Assembly: GCF_030866745.1 (NCBI RefSeq)
Contig: NZ_CP133016.1
Location: forward strand, 1,550,001 to 1,614,000
Source of the DNA: Sphingomonas flavescens
GTDB lineage: Bacteria; Pseudomonadota; Alphaproteobacteria; Sphingomonadales; Sphingomonadaceae
Direction: 5' to 3'
DNA length: 64,000 bases
Translations under genes and position numbers: made by a program
Shown: piece after piece, positions 25,625 to 35,338 of the stretch
How positions within the stretch are numbered: the first letter of the stretch is position 1
Layout of the letters: every line of letters begins with the position of its first letter
Notes under the pieces: model-generated
What the model was told of the DNA's origin: nothing
Database searches by the model: none
What the model saw: only the letters and a program-made list of their open reading frames with translations

Positions 25625-27427
25625 GTGCCGATGATATTCGATCAACCCAACGGCAGTTTCTTCAACAGCGGGATCATCGATGATGGCGTGACCATCGCGG
25701 CCTCCGGCGTTCGGCTGACAAATACCGACTCGGGAAGGATCTACGGCGGCTTGACCTTCATGGTCGGCGGCAGCACGCTCACCAACGTTCTTGGCGGGTG
25801 GATCGGCTTCACCAGCAACGCCACGACCGACCCACTCATCGTCGGCTCCGACGGCGCGGACACTGTCGTCAATGGGGGCATCATTGCCGGAATTGTGTCA
25901 CTAGGCGCCGGTGACGATATCTTCGTCAGTCAATCGCGATCTGTTGGCTCTATCCTGCTCGGCAGCGGCAACGACACGTACCGCGTGGAAACGACGGACC
26001 CTATGTTTATCAGCGCCTCGGGTGGCGACGGGGTCGATCGGCTCGTTTTTGCAGGCTCGGGCGGCCAATATTGGTACGACGCAAGCGCGGGCTTCGAGCA
26101 GCTGGTTTTCGTCACCGGCGGAAACTTTGAAGGTTTCTCCGGCTTCCAGTCAATCACCGTCCAGCCCATGTCGGGCAACTGGAGCTTCGTGAATTTCCTG
26201 AATGGGAACAATCCAGCCGCGGACGTCAATTTGAATGGACCCTGGTTCACGTTGAATCGCTCGGCCGTACGCAGCGTTATCGGCAATGATGCCAACAACA
26301 CCGTCGAGTTATTCATCGATGCGACGGTCACCAATGGCATTTCCCTCGGCGGCGGCAACGACGGGCTCTGGTTGACTAGCCACCTGCAAAGTGGCGCGCC
26401 AACACTGATCTCTGCCGTCACGGGCGGCGCGGGCAACGACATGATTATGCTGAGCTGGGCATCCGGCGGAGATCGAAGCTACGACCTCCACCTGGCAACC
26501 GGGTTCGAAGAGTTGAACGTCAATCCCTGGGCACTCACAGACCCGGCGATTGCTCGTGTTTCGCATGCATCCGGGTTGACGGCCATCAACGTTGGGCAGA
26601 ACGACACGCTGATCCTCAATGACAGTATATTGCCTGACGCCCGCGTTGGCGGCGGGTTCAATGGCGGCGTGACCCTTGGGTCGGGAGTGATCATCGATCG
26701 CTACGGCTTTCCGGAAGACGGCACCTGGGACGACGGCCTCAATAAGGCTCAGGGCGATCCCGGGCTGTCGACCAGGATCGTCAATCAAGGGACCATCGAG
26801 AACGACGTGCGCTTCTACATCGGCGACGATCTATACGACGGTCGCGATGGCGCGGTTGGCGGCACCGTCTATGGAAACGCCGGCAACGACCGCCTGCTCG
26901 GCGGACGCGGAATCGACCATTTCAGTGGGGGCTTCGGGGCCGACATCCTGCAGGGCGGTGGCGGGGCCGACATTCTCACGGGCGGCGCGGGCTATGACAC
27001 GTTCCTCGACACGGCTGCGGATCACAACGGCGACACCATCACGGATTTCAGCCGTGGCGATCGCCTGATTTTTAGCGATGCTAACCTTGCAACTTTCGCG
27101 TTCAGCCTTTCGGGCGGAGTGCTGACTTACGACGGAGGGGCGATCACGCTGCCAGGTCTTGCTGGCGCTAATCTATCTTTCAGCAAGGCGCTCGAGGGAG
27201 GTATTCAGGTCTTTTTCTCGTCGCCGGCCATCATCATTGCCGGGACAACGGTGACACTGAACGATCTCAGCGCCGGGTCAAAAGCCTCGGCGGCCACCGC
27301 AGAGCTGGCGCTAGCGCCACCGTGGGCGCCCCCCGCGGCCGAAACGACCGACGGAAGCGGACTTGGCGAATGGTCCTCTAAGCTTGGAGTGACGGCCGAC
27401 TTCGGCGATCTATTTGCGACGATCTGA
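25625..27427 (+). CDS. Calcium-binding RTX-repeat protein, probably secreted
   Basis: 600 residues, acidic, with no signal peptide. Several glycine/aspartate RTX nonapeptides occur (GAGDD, GSGNDT, GGAGND, then a compact block GNAGNDRLLGGRGIDHFSGGFGADILQGGGGADILTGGAGYDTF at about residues 415-460), which bind calcium in a beta-roll. Interspersed N/G-rich segments look like a beta-helix passenger. A C-terminal hydrophobic/aromatic end could be a type I secretion signal, but no HlyD/TolC-type genes are nearby. The start is GTG at 25625, with GGAG 8 bases upstream; the ATG at 25631 is too far from it. Confidence 0.78.
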   Translation: MPMIFDQPNGSFFNSGIIDDGVTIAASGVRLTNTDSGRIYGGLTFMVGGSTLTNVLGGWIGFTSNATTDPLIVGSDGADTVVNGGIIAGIVSLGAGDDIFVSQSRSVGSILLGSGNDTYRVETTDPMFISASGGDGVDRLVFAGSGGQYWYDASAGFEQLVFVTGGNFEGFSGFQSITVQPMSGNWSFVNFLNGNNPAADVNLNGPWFTLNRSAVRSVIGNDANNTVELFIDATVTNGISLGGGNDGLWLTSHLQSGAPTLISAVTGGAGNDMIMLSWASGGDRSYDLHLATGFEELNVNPWALTDPAIARVSHASGLTAINVGQNDTLILNDSILPDARVGGGFNGGVTLGSGVIIDRYGFPEDGTWDDGLNKAQGDPGLSTRIVNQGTIENDVRFYIGDDLYDGRDGAVGGTVYGNAGNDRLLGGRGIDHFSGGFGADILQGGGGADILTGGAGYDTFLDTAADHNGDTITDFSRGDRLIFSDANLATFAFSLSGGVLTYDGGAITLPGLAGANLSFSKALEGGIQVFFSSPAIIIAGTTVTLNDLSAGSKASAATAELALAPPWAPPAAETTDGSGLGEWSSKLGVTADFGDLFATI

Positions 27428-27505
27428 GGAAGCGTAGCGTATTATTTGTAATCGCGGCTAACTTCGCATCGACAGGCGCTGCAAAGCCATTATTTTCCCA
27501 TTGAT

Positions 27506-29908
27506 ATGGCAGACGGAGCAGAAGGACAGCCAAAGGCTCCCGCGGGGACGCCAGGCCCGATAGCTGAACTACTCCTCAGCGGCAGCTTGGACGGCGGCAA
27601 AGTCGACTTCTCGGCGGTGCTGGCAATCGCTGATTTGTTGCCGGTGATGATTGCCTACGTCGATCGCGACCTCCGTCTCGGCTTCGTCAATCAGCCGCTT
27701 GCGGAATGGTTCGAGATTCCCCGCAGGAAACTTCTCGGCGCTCGCATTCTGGACATCATTGGCGAGGATCGTTTCCACCAAAGGCTTCCAAATTATGAGA
27801 GGGTGCTCGGGGGTCAGCGGCTGTTCTTCGCGAGCGACTTCGACCATCCGACGCGCGGCAGCGTCGCCCTGCAGAGCAATTTTATCCCGTGGACGGGCCA
27901 CGATGGCACGGTTCAAGGTTTCCTCATTCTCCAGCAGGACGTCACCGAGCAGCGAACCGCGGAGCGGGCGCTTCGGGAGAGCGAAGAGCGATTTCGTCGC
28001 ATCGCGAATTCAGCCCCCGCTCTGATGTGGGTGACCCGGCTCGACCGGGTGCGAGACTTCGTCAACGAAGCTTACGCCGAGTTTGCCTGTGGGCCGGGCT
28101 GCAGCCTTGAGAAGGCCCGGAAGCTCGACTGGCGAGGCCGTATCCATCCTGACGACGTCGATCGGATCGTCGCTGAAAGCATTGCCGGCGAGGCGTCGCT
28201 CAAACCTTTCACGCTGGAAGGCCGATACAAGCGGCATGACGGGGAATATCGCTGGTTGCGTTCGGTTTCCCAGCCCCGGTTCGGACCGGATGGGGAGTTG
28301 GTCGGCTTCATCGGCGTCGGCAGCGATATCACTTTAGCGAAAGAAGCGGAGCTCGAACTCCGTCGTCAGGTGGACGAACGGACAGCCCAATTGGCAGCGT
28401 CGGAAGCGCAGTTCCGCGCCATTTTCGAGGCTGCACTTGAAGTGCTCGTGCTGCTGAAGCCTGACGGCACGGTTCTCGCCATCAACAATCGGCGCGAAGC
28501 CTGGCGCCATCGGCACCCTGCTGACGCGATTGGACAAAAGCTTTGGGATTCGCCGACGATGCGGGCGTTCCCGCAACATATCCCATTGCTCAAGAAGGCC
28601 GTCTCCGCTGCGGCCAGGGGGAAGGTCTTTACCACCGAGGTCCAGATGGACAGCGGGCCGACTCCTACCGCTCATCTCGACGTTTCGGTTCAACCGGTCC
28701 GCGACGATGCCGGAAAGATTATCTACCTACTTTTTGAAGCCCGGGACATCACGGACTTGAAGGTTGCCCAGGAGCAACTTCGGCAAAGCCAGAAAATGGA
28801 AGCGCTGGGGCAGCTCACCGGCGGTATTGCGCATGATTTCAACAATCTTCTCACCGTCGTCGTGGGAGGGCTGGATATCATCGCCAAGCGCGCCGAGGAC
28901 TCAAAGACGAAACGCTACGCTGAGAATGCCCTCGCCGCGGCAGAGCGCGGCGCGCGTCTGACCGGCCAACTGCTGGCTTTTAGCCGGCTTCAACGACTTG
29001 AGGTCCGACCGACGCACGTCGCGCCGGTGATCGAAAACATGCGGCCGCTGCTCCGGAATGTTCTGGGTCCTGGCATCACTAAGCAATTCGACCTCGATCA
29101 AGCCGTCATGCCTGTAATGGCAGATCCCACCCAGCTGGAAGTCGCGGTTCTTAACCTCGCCATCAACGCGCGCGACGCCATGCCCAATGGCGGAACTTTG
29201 ACCTTTGCAAGTCGCAAGGTGACTGTACCGATTGGTTCAGAGCTGGAGGCGGGCGAATATATCGAACTGAGCATCAGTGACACTGGCGAAGGCATGCCGC
29301 AGGAAGTCCTGGAGCGCGCGTTCGAGCCCTTCTTCACAACGAAGGAAGTGGGCAAAGGGACTGGGCTCGGCTTGTCCATGGTCTACGGAATGGCACGTCA
29401 GTCAGGCGGAACTGCGCGGCTGGAGAGCGCGCCAGGCAAGGGGACCACCGTCACTCTGTTGTTCCGCAAGGCGGAGATGACGGAGACTGGAATCAGCGAC
29501 GTTGGAGAAGACGCAACCGGACTGGCAGCCGCCGGCGAGGCCAGTTCGATCCTCGTCATCGACGATGATCCGGATGTGCGAGGCTTCATCGTCGACAGCT
29601 TGGATGACCAGGGATTTGCGGTCCGTGAAGCCAGCGACGGGGCGCAAGGGTTAAAGCTTCTCGAGGCACAACGGGCTGACCTCGTCGTGCTCGATTTCAT
29701 CATGCCGGGCATGTCGGGAGCCGAAGTCGCCAAGGCTATTCGCGAGCGATGGCCTGATCAGGCAATCCTCTTCGTTTCCGGATACAGCGAGACCGAGGCG
29801 GTTAGGAGCACAGCGCCGGACGCGCCGTTGCTCGCAAAGCCATTTCGCGCAGCGGCCCTACAAAAGGCAGTTCGCGGCGCGCTATCGGTCAGTGCGAAGG
29901 TCCATTAA
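27506..29908 (+). CDS. Hybrid sensor histidine kinase with three PAS domains and receiver
   Basis: 800 residues, no membrane segment. Order: PAS (~45-150), PAS/PAC (~160-285), coiled linker, PAS (~300-420), HisKA with MEALGQLTGGIAHDFNN (phospho-acceptor His443), HATPase (~550-660; INARDAMPNGG, GLGLSMVYGM), and a C-terminal receiver (~685-795; DLVVLDFIMPGMSG). Hybrid kinases of this type act in phosphorelays or as light/redox/ligand sensors. The first PAS contains no obvious LOV cysteine motif. No partner regulator is adjacent on the same strand. Confidence 0.9.
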   Translation: MADGAEGQPKAPAGTPGPIAELLLSGSLDGGKVDFSAVLAIADLLPVMIAYVDRDLRLGFVNQPLAEWFEIPRRKLLGARILDIIGEDRFHQRLPNYERVLGGQRLFFASDFDHPTRGSVALQSNFIPWTGHDGTVQGFLILQQDVTEQRTAERALRESEERFRRIANSAPALMWVTRLDRVRDFVNEAYAEFACGPGCSLEKARKLDWRGRIHPDDVDRIVAESIAGEASLKPFTLEGRYKRHDGEYRWLRSVSQPRFGPDGELVGFIGVGSDITLAKEAELELRRQVDERTAQLAASEAQFRAIFEAALEVLVLLKPDGTVLAINNRREAWRHRHPADAIGQKLWDSPTMRAFPQHIPLLKKAVSAAARGKVFTTEVQMDSGPTPTAHLDVSVQPVRDDAGKIIYLLFEARDITDLKVAQEQLRQSQKMEALGQLTGGIAHDFNNLLTVVVGGLDIIAKRAEDSKTKRYAENALAAAERGARLTGQLLAFSRLQRLEVRPTHVAPVIENMRPLLRNVLGPGITKQFDLDQAVMPVMADPTQLEVAVLNLAINARDAMPNGGTLTFASRKVTVPIGSELEAGEYIELSISDTGEGMPQEVLERAFEPFFTTKEVGKGTGLGLSMVYGMARQSGGTARLESAPGKGTTVTLLFRKAEMTETGISDVGEDATGLAAAGEASSILVIDDDPDVRGFIVDSLDDQGFAVREASDGAQGLKLLEAQRADLVVLDFIMPGMSGAEVAKAIRERWPDQAILFVSGYSETEAVRSTAPDAPLLAKPFRAAALQKAVRGALSVSAKVH

Positions 29909-29947
29909 TTTCCGGGAAACCGCGACTGCCTGGAGCGTTGTGGGGTC

Positions 29948-30244
29948 ATGGTCAAAGGATTGCTCTTAGCCGCGACTGGCCTTTTCGCCATTCCCGCCAT
30001 CGCACAGCCTGTCCCCGCTAGTTTGAAGGCTGTGCCGGCGGCGCAGACGCTGTTCGAACGTGATTGGGTGCTGATGAATTGGGCGCTGAAAGTCCATGAC
30101 GCCAATCGGGACATCCAATTAGAACCTTCCGAGGCTGCTTCCGCCGCGGCCGAATTTCGCAAGATCGCCGACGCCGACAACGACGGTCGGATAACGCCGC
30201 AGGAATATCGTGCCGCCCGCGAATTCCTCCTGGCGCGTTACTGA
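29948..30244 (+). CDS. Secreted EF-hand protein
   Basis: 98 residues with a signal peptide (residues 1-19, ending AIAQ). Two EF-hand loops: DANRDIQLEPSEA and DADNDGRITPQEY, the second with good D-x-D-x-D-G geometry and the first missing the usual glycine. It probably binds calcium in the periplasm. Small family common in sphingomonads; function unknown. Followed 16 bases downstream by another short gene. Confidence 0.75.
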   Translation: MVKGLLLAATGLFAIPAIAQPVPASLKAVPAAQTLFERDWVLMNWALKVHDANRDIQLEPSEAASAAAEFRKIADADNDGRITPQEYRAAREFLLARY

Positions 30245-30260
30245 GGAAGGGGAAAAGGCT

Positions 30261-30485
30261 ATGAGCGGGATCCTCGACAAATTTTATGTCGAACATGGTG
30301 CCCACGGTTCGCGCGTGCTTGCCCGTTCGCTTCAGCTGACCAGCTACCTTAGCGACGACGACAACATCGACACCATGATCGACCTGCTGAAGGAGGACCT
30401 CGACGCGTGCGCGCGGGAGATCAAGCGCGTTGCGCGCATCAACGCTCGTAGCGCCTTGTTCGAAGGCTGGGGCGCGGACGCGTGA
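30261..30485 (+). CDS. Small conserved-looking protein of unknown function
   Basis: 74 residues, acidic then basic, predicted helical, without signal peptide or domain I recognise (MSGILDKFYVEHGAHG... LFEGWGADA). The ATG at 30261 follows AAGG at short spacing; an in-frame ATG-less extension upstream is not needed. It sits between the EF-hand gene and the convergent response regulator, whose stop begins one base after its end. Its position suggests co-transcription with the EF-hand gene. Confidence 0.6.
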   Translation: MSGILDKFYVEHGAHGSRVLARSLQLTSYLSDDDNIDTMIDLLKEDLDACAREIKRVARINARSALFEGWGADA

Positions 30486-31103
30486 TTACCGTTTGACGAG
30501 CTCTGCTGCTCGCAATGCCAACTCTGTCCGGTTATCAACTTTGAACTTGTCGAAAATAGCGTGGAGGTAGACTTTTACCGTCCCTTCGGTGACGCCCAGT
30601 TCAGCCGCGATATCGCGATTTCTCAGGCCCTGGCGCACGAGTTCGACCAATTCGCGCTCTCGGCGCGTCAGCGGCGGGGCGGAGGCCGCGCGTTCCTGAG
30701 CCTGGTTTGTGCGCTCGACGATTTCCGGATCGATCCAGGGCTGACCCGACACCACCGCATCCATGCATTCGAGCAGTAAGCCGGGATCCGACGTCTTCAA
30801 CACCATCCCTTCGGGCCTGAGGTCCTGCGCGGACAGTAACTGAGAATCGTCCATCCCCGCCGTGAGAAGAATGACTTTGAGACGTGCCCGGCCAAGCGAC
30901 AGCTTACGCAATAAGTCCAGCCCGGAGCCGTCCGGCAGATGAACGTCTAGGAGCAAAAGGTCTGGCTTCAGCTTCGCGATCTGCTTGACGGCCTCGGCGA
31001 CGGTGCGTGCGCGCTCCAGTAATTCATAATCCGTTTCCCGGAGGAGCATTTCCAGCGCCGCCGCAATCATCGGATGGTCATCGACAAGCAGTACTCGGGT
31101 CAC
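30486..31103 (-). CDS. NarL/FixJ-type response regulator
   Basis: 205 residues: receiver domain (MTRVLLVDDHPMI; phospho-acceptor Asp53 in LLLLDVHLPDGSG) and C-terminal LuxR-type helix-turn-helix (LTRRERELVELVRQGLRNRDIAAELGVTEGTVKVYLHAIFDKF). Its start overlaps the upstream sensor kinase by four bases, so the two form a two-component pair. Target genes are unknown. Confidence 0.93.
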   Translation of the reverse strand: MTRVLLVDDHPMIAAALEMLLRETDYELLERARTVAEAVKQIAKLKPDLLLLDVHLPDGSGLDLLRKLSLGRARLKVILLTAGMDDSQLLSAQDLRPEGMVLKTSDPGLLLECMDAVVSGQPWIDPEIVERTNQAQERAASAPPLTRRERELVELVRQGLRNRDIAAELGVTEGTVKVYLHAIFDKFKVDNRTELALRAAELVKR

Positions 31104-32752
31104 GCTGCAGCTCCGGTTAAAGGGACAGAGATCAGAATATTCGTGGAACCCGGACGGGTCGTCAGATGCAAGGAGCCGTGGGCCCGTTCAACGCGTTCCT
31201 TGAGAGATCGCGGCTCGACGACGTTGGAGCCGGAGGCATGAGTAAAGCCGGAGCCATCATCAATTACGGTCATTTGCAGCTCCCCATCCTCCACGGCAAG
31301 ATCGACGTCGACGCGATTGGCGCCACCATGACGGACCGCATTGGCTACCGCTTCCCGCAGCAATTGATGAAGATCGAGCTGGAGTCGAATAGGGATCGTG
31401 CTTCCGTCGCCGTGCGCAGTGACGTGGCACTCCACCGACCATTGTTGACCCAACCGGTCAGCTAACATCTTCAGTTCCGCGGTCGCTTCCGAGAGGTCGA
31501 GTTCGCGCTCACGCCGCAGCGCAAGCAGGAAGCCACGGATCTCGCCCTGCTCTTCCACCAGCAGCCGCTTTAGCTCGTCGAGCTCTTGACTCACCGAGCC
31601 CCCAGCCGTCGCCGACCGCTTGATGGCTTCGACACGAAAGGCTGCGCCGGCCAGAAACTGTACGATGCTGTCGTGGACATCGCGTGCCAACCCCAAGCGC
31701 GTCCTTGCAGCGGTGCTGCTCTCGATTGCCTGGAGCAGCGCATACCGATCGATGATCGCGCCGGCCGCTCTTCCCAGTTCACGGCCGAGGTCGATGAAAT
31801 CGCAGGAAAGGTCAGGAATATTCCAGAGCAGGAGCCATCCCTGCTGCGTATCCGTCGCCACCCGCGCGGCCAGCCCTTGGGAAAGATGGATGCTGCGCGC
31901 TTCCTCCATCGAGACACGCGACGACGCAGTTCCAAAATCGAACGATCCGCGTTCCCGCCGGGTGAGCAGCCGATCGCGAGAAATATCGAATATGAAGGAA
32001 CTGGCACCCGCGCTAGCGACGGGAGGCTGGCCCAGCGTGAGGCTGCGCGAATTTCCGCTGGTGATGATGATGCCTTCATTAGCCTCGTCGCCCATTGGAG
32101 CGATCAACAGTGCTCCATTTGCTGCGCCGGTGGCGGCCATTGTCGTGCCAAGCGCACGCACTAGCGGATTGGAAACTTGGTCAGGCCCCTCATCGATGTC
32201 TTCAGGCTGAAAGAACAGTCGCGAAAAATGCTGGTGAATGCCGAACCAGATCAGCAGCAGCGACAAGGTGATGAGGTGACCCGCGCGCGTCACGATCCGC
32301 TCCGGCTGCCATCCTTCGGTCCCTCCCAGAAGAAAGCCCGCCCCTAGAAACATGGCCGTGAGAACAACGGCGGTCAGCGCGGTTTCGCGCCACCCCCAGC
32401 GAACCGCTGCCGATAACAGCGGCAATACGAAAAACAGGAAGAATGGTCTGGTGGCACTATTGGTCGAAAAGATGATCGCCGTGAAAACGGCCATGTCGAA
32501 GGCGTGCATTGGCGCCGCCAGTCGTGCGTCGAGCCACCAGTTGCGCCAGGTGGCAGCGGCAATCGCCGCTGCTCCGGCCGCGTAGAGTATCAGAACCCCA
32601 TAAGTGCCTAGAAATGAGCGATTTGGCTCGCTGCGATCCGCCCATACGGCAAGCAGGAACAGGATCGCGAGCATCACACGCCCAAGGGCGATGACCCTCC
32701 CACTCTGATATTTGAAAAGTCCTTGGGTCGTCGTCAGCAGGCTCAGATTCAC
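31100..32752 (-). CDS. Membrane sensor histidine kinase, NarX/HisKA_3 type
   Basis: 550 residues. N-terminal six-to-seven-helix membrane region (~20-190), a GAF-like region (~200-345), the HisKA_3 dimerisation domain with DVHDSIVQFLAGAAFR (phospho-acceptor His), and an HATPase (QLLREAVANAVRHGG ... DDGSGF). The start is a GTG at 32752 following GGAGGG at short spacing; no ATG precedes the first helix. It overlaps the response regulator gene by four bases. Confidence 0.9.
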   Translation of the reverse strand: MNLSLLTTTQGLFKYQSGRVIALGRVMLAILFLLAVWADRSEPNRSFLGTYGVLILYAAGAAAIAAATWRNWWLDARLAAPMHAFDMAVFTAIIFSTNSATRPFFLFFVLPLLSAAVRWGWRETALTAVVLTAMFLGAGFLLGGTEGWQPERIVTRAGHLITLSLLLIWFGIHQHFSRLFFQPEDIDEGPDQVSNPLVRALGTTMAATGAANGALLIAPMGDEANEGIIITSGNSRSLTLGQPPVASAGASSFIFDISRDRLLTRRERGSFDFGTASSRVSMEEARSIHLSQGLAARVATDTQQGWLLLWNIPDLSCDFIDLGRELGRAAGAIIDRYALLQAIESSTAARTRLGLARDVHDSIVQFLAGAAFRVEAIKRSATAGGSVSQELDELKRLLVEEQGEIRGFLLALRRERELDLSEATAELKMLADRLGQQWSVECHVTAHGDGSTIPIRLQLDLHQLLREAVANAVRHGGANRVDVDLAVEDGELQMTVIDDGSGFTHASGSNVVEPRSLKERVERAHGSLHLTTRPGSTNILISVPLTGAAA

Positions 32753-32828
32753 GCCCTCCGCCCGACTTAGCCTAATTCAAACATAACCAAAGTAAACAAG
32801 AGGCGCGCGCCAGTAAGGAAGGCCTTGG

Positions 32829-35168
32829 CTAACTCGCCATCTTCTTCCGTCCGAGGCCCGTGACCATCTGGTTGGCGCGCTCGTATGGCAACGGCTTGCC
32901 GAACAAATAGCCCTGGATGACGTCGCAGCCGAGGTCGCGCATGCGCTCGAAATCCTCGGCGGTTTCGACACCCTCGGCCGTCACCGTCATCCGGAAGCTC
33001 TTGGCGAGTTGGACGATTGACTGGATGATGGCGACATTCTCCGGACGAGAGCCAGCCTCGCGGACGAAGCTGCCGTCGATCTTCAACTTATGGAACACCG
33101 CTTTGTTGAGGTAGCCGATCGACGAGTAACCCGTTCCGAAGTCGTCGAGGGCAATCCCGACACCAAGCGCGCGGAGACGCTTGAGGACATCGAGCGTCGA
33201 GCCATTATCGCCGAGAAACACGCCTTCGGTGACCTCGAGCTCGATTCGATTGCCGGCAAGCTTGTAGCGCGCGAGCGCTTCACTGACGATGTTCGGCAGC
33301 GCGGGAAGAATGATTTGGCGCGGGCTGATGTTGAGCGCGACGGTGATTGGTTCCGGCCAGGTTGCAGCCGTCCGGCACGCCTCGTCGATGACGAATTCAC
33401 CGATGGCGCCCATGAGGCCGGTTTCCTCGGCAACAGGAATGAAGACGTTCGGCGGGACGAAGCCGCGCTGCGGGTGATTCCAGCGGATCAGCGCTTCAAA
33501 CCCGACGAGTTTCTGCGTCTTCGCGTTGATCAGCGGCTGATAGACAAGATGGAACTGCTTGGACGAGATGGCGCTGCGCAGGTCCGCTTCAAGGCGAACA
33601 CGGTCTTCCTGCTCCGACTGCAATTCCGATGAGAAGTAGCGCGCAACGCCGCGACCGGCATCTTTCGCCTGGTAAAGCGCGAGGTCGGCTTTGAGGATCA
33701 GGTCGTCGACCGTTGCGCCGTCGATCGGACCGAAGGCACAGCCGATCGATACACCGATGCGGATTTCCGTCTGGTCGATCATATAGGGTTCCTTGATCGA
33801 CTGGATGATCCGGTCGGCCAAGTTTTCCACTTTACGGCGGCTTTGCGCGTCGGTGACGACGATCGCGAACTCATCGCCGCCCATGCGGCCGACCGTGCCA
33901 TGCGGACCGACCTCGTCGACCAGGCGCTTGGCGACCGCGCGCAGCACAGCATCACCCTTGGGATGGCCGAACGTGTCGTTGACCGGCTTGAAGCCGTCGA
34001 GGTCTAAGAACATGATTGCGCAGGGCACATTGCCGCTAGTCGCGCCGCGCAGGGCTTCGCCGAGCAGCTGGCGGACACGGCCTCGGTTCGGCAACCCTGA
34101 GAGGACGTCGACGTTCGCGAGATGGGTCAGGCGTTCCTGCGTCTGGCGGATCTCGGTAATGTCCGAGCCGACGCCGCGAAAACCTTCGAAGCGCCCCGCG
34201 GTGTCGATGATCGGATCGCCGGCCATCGAGATCCAGCGTGCACCGCGCGGGGTCGCCAGCTCCATCTCAAGCGCGTTGAACGGCTGGCGTTCGAGCAGGA
34301 CCTTTCCGAGCTCCGCATGGCCGCCAAGCAATGCGGGAAGCGAATGCCCGATCAGCTGGCTCGCGGGCCTCCCGAGCAGGGCGCTCATGCGTGAGCTGAT
34401 ATAGGTGCAGCGGTTGTCGGCATCGACCTGCCACAACCAACCCACGCCGCGTTGTTCGTATTCTTGAAGGAGAAGGCTCGCGCTCTCGCTCTGAGTTCCG
34501 ACGTCCGCGTTCATCTTCAGCTGGTGGAACGCCCAGCGTGCCACCGTCATGACCCCCGTCACCGACACGCCAAGGGTGAAAAGGATCGATAGCATGTGCT
34601 GGAACGGCACTGAATGTCGTCCGATGACCAGTGCGCCGCCGATGCCCAGCGTGAAAGAGGTCATCCATGCCATCGCGGACTGCGGCATGACAACAAGGCC
34701 AAGCCCGCCGACCGCCAAGCCCGCCATCACGGATGCCGCGATGACCTGGGTGCCGGAATCGAGCGCCGGGAAGAAGTAAATCGGGACGCAAAGAAAGGTA
34801 GCGGCGCGGAGAACAATCTCACCGATCAGCATCCACATCGGGACCCGTTGGCCCGATCGTCCGACGCAGGTGATCGACTGATGGCGCGCAAGCTGCATGA
34901 AGACCAGGTTCACGCCCCCGACCGCGAGGGCCCAGGGCAGCAGCCAACTGGCTGAAACCACATCCCACAAGTTCGCGAGCATCATCAAAGCCGCGACGAC
35001 GTTGGCGATTGCAAAGAAGGGCGCGAGTTGGGCGCGCGAAATCAACTGGACATCTCGAAGCGGCGAACTCTCCAAGTCCGCCGCTTCATGCGCCGCGATT
35101 CCCGCCGATTCCCCTCCGGGAAGGCGGGCTGAAATCAAACGCTTATACCTATCAGGAGCCTCGTACAT
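32829..35168 (-). CDS. Membrane PAS-GGDEF-EAL protein
   Basis: 779 residues. About six membrane helices (~45-225), a PAS domain (~245-355; GWLWQVDADNRCTYIS), a GGDEF domain with intact GGDEF (~427-431), and an EAL domain (FEALIRWNHP ~557, VALNISPRQ, DDFGTGYSS, VTAEGVET). Both catalytic motifs are intact, so it may make and hydrolyse c-di-GMP, with the membrane/PAS part tuning the balance. Start at MYEAPDRYK (35168); upstream in-frame sequence looks non-coding. It is head-to-head with the LytS-type kinase. Confidence 0.92.
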   Translation of the reverse strand: MYEAPDRYKRLISARLPGGESAGIAAHEAADLESSPLRDVQLISRAQLAPFFAIANVVAALMMLANLWDVVSASWLLPWALAVGGVNLVFMQLARHQSITCVGRSGQRVPMWMLIGEIVLRAATFLCVPIYFFPALDSGTQVIAASVMAGLAVGGLGLVVMPQSAMAWMTSFTLGIGGALVIGRHSVPFQHMLSILFTLGVSVTGVMTVARWAFHQLKMNADVGTQSESASLLLQEYEQRGVGWLWQVDADNRCTYISSRMSALLGRPASQLIGHSLPALLGGHAELGKVLLERQPFNALEMELATPRGARWISMAGDPIIDTAGRFEGFRGVGSDITEIRQTQERLTHLANVDVLSGLPNRGRVRQLLGEALRGATSGNVPCAIMFLDLDGFKPVNDTFGHPKGDAVLRAVAKRLVDEVGPHGTVGRMGGDEFAIVVTDAQSRRKVENLADRIIQSIKEPYMIDQTEIRIGVSIGCAFGPIDGATVDDLILKADLALYQAKDAGRGVARYFSSELQSEQEDRVRLEADLRSAISSKQFHLVYQPLINAKTQKLVGFEALIRWNHPQRGFVPPNVFIPVAEETGLMGAIGEFVIDEACRTAATWPEPITVALNISPRQIILPALPNIVSEALARYKLAGNRIELEVTEGVFLGDNGSTLDVLKRLRALGVGIALDDFGTGYSSIGYLNKAVFHKLKIDGSFVREAGSRPENVAIIQSIVQLAKSFRMTVTAEGVETAEDFERMRDLGCDVIQGYLFGKPLPYERANQMVTGLGRKKMAS

Positions 35169-35338
35169 CCGCCCGCCGTTCCACGTCCGATCAGCGGGAT
35201 AGCCAAAGAGAGTTGAGGCGGAGTTAAGGGCTGATGATTTCTTCGGCGGTGAAAACGATGAGTTAGCGGCCGCCATTAACCGGGCATTAGCCCTACCGCG
35301 CTCGCATCTGCCGCCAGCCACCTCTATATGACGAGCTG

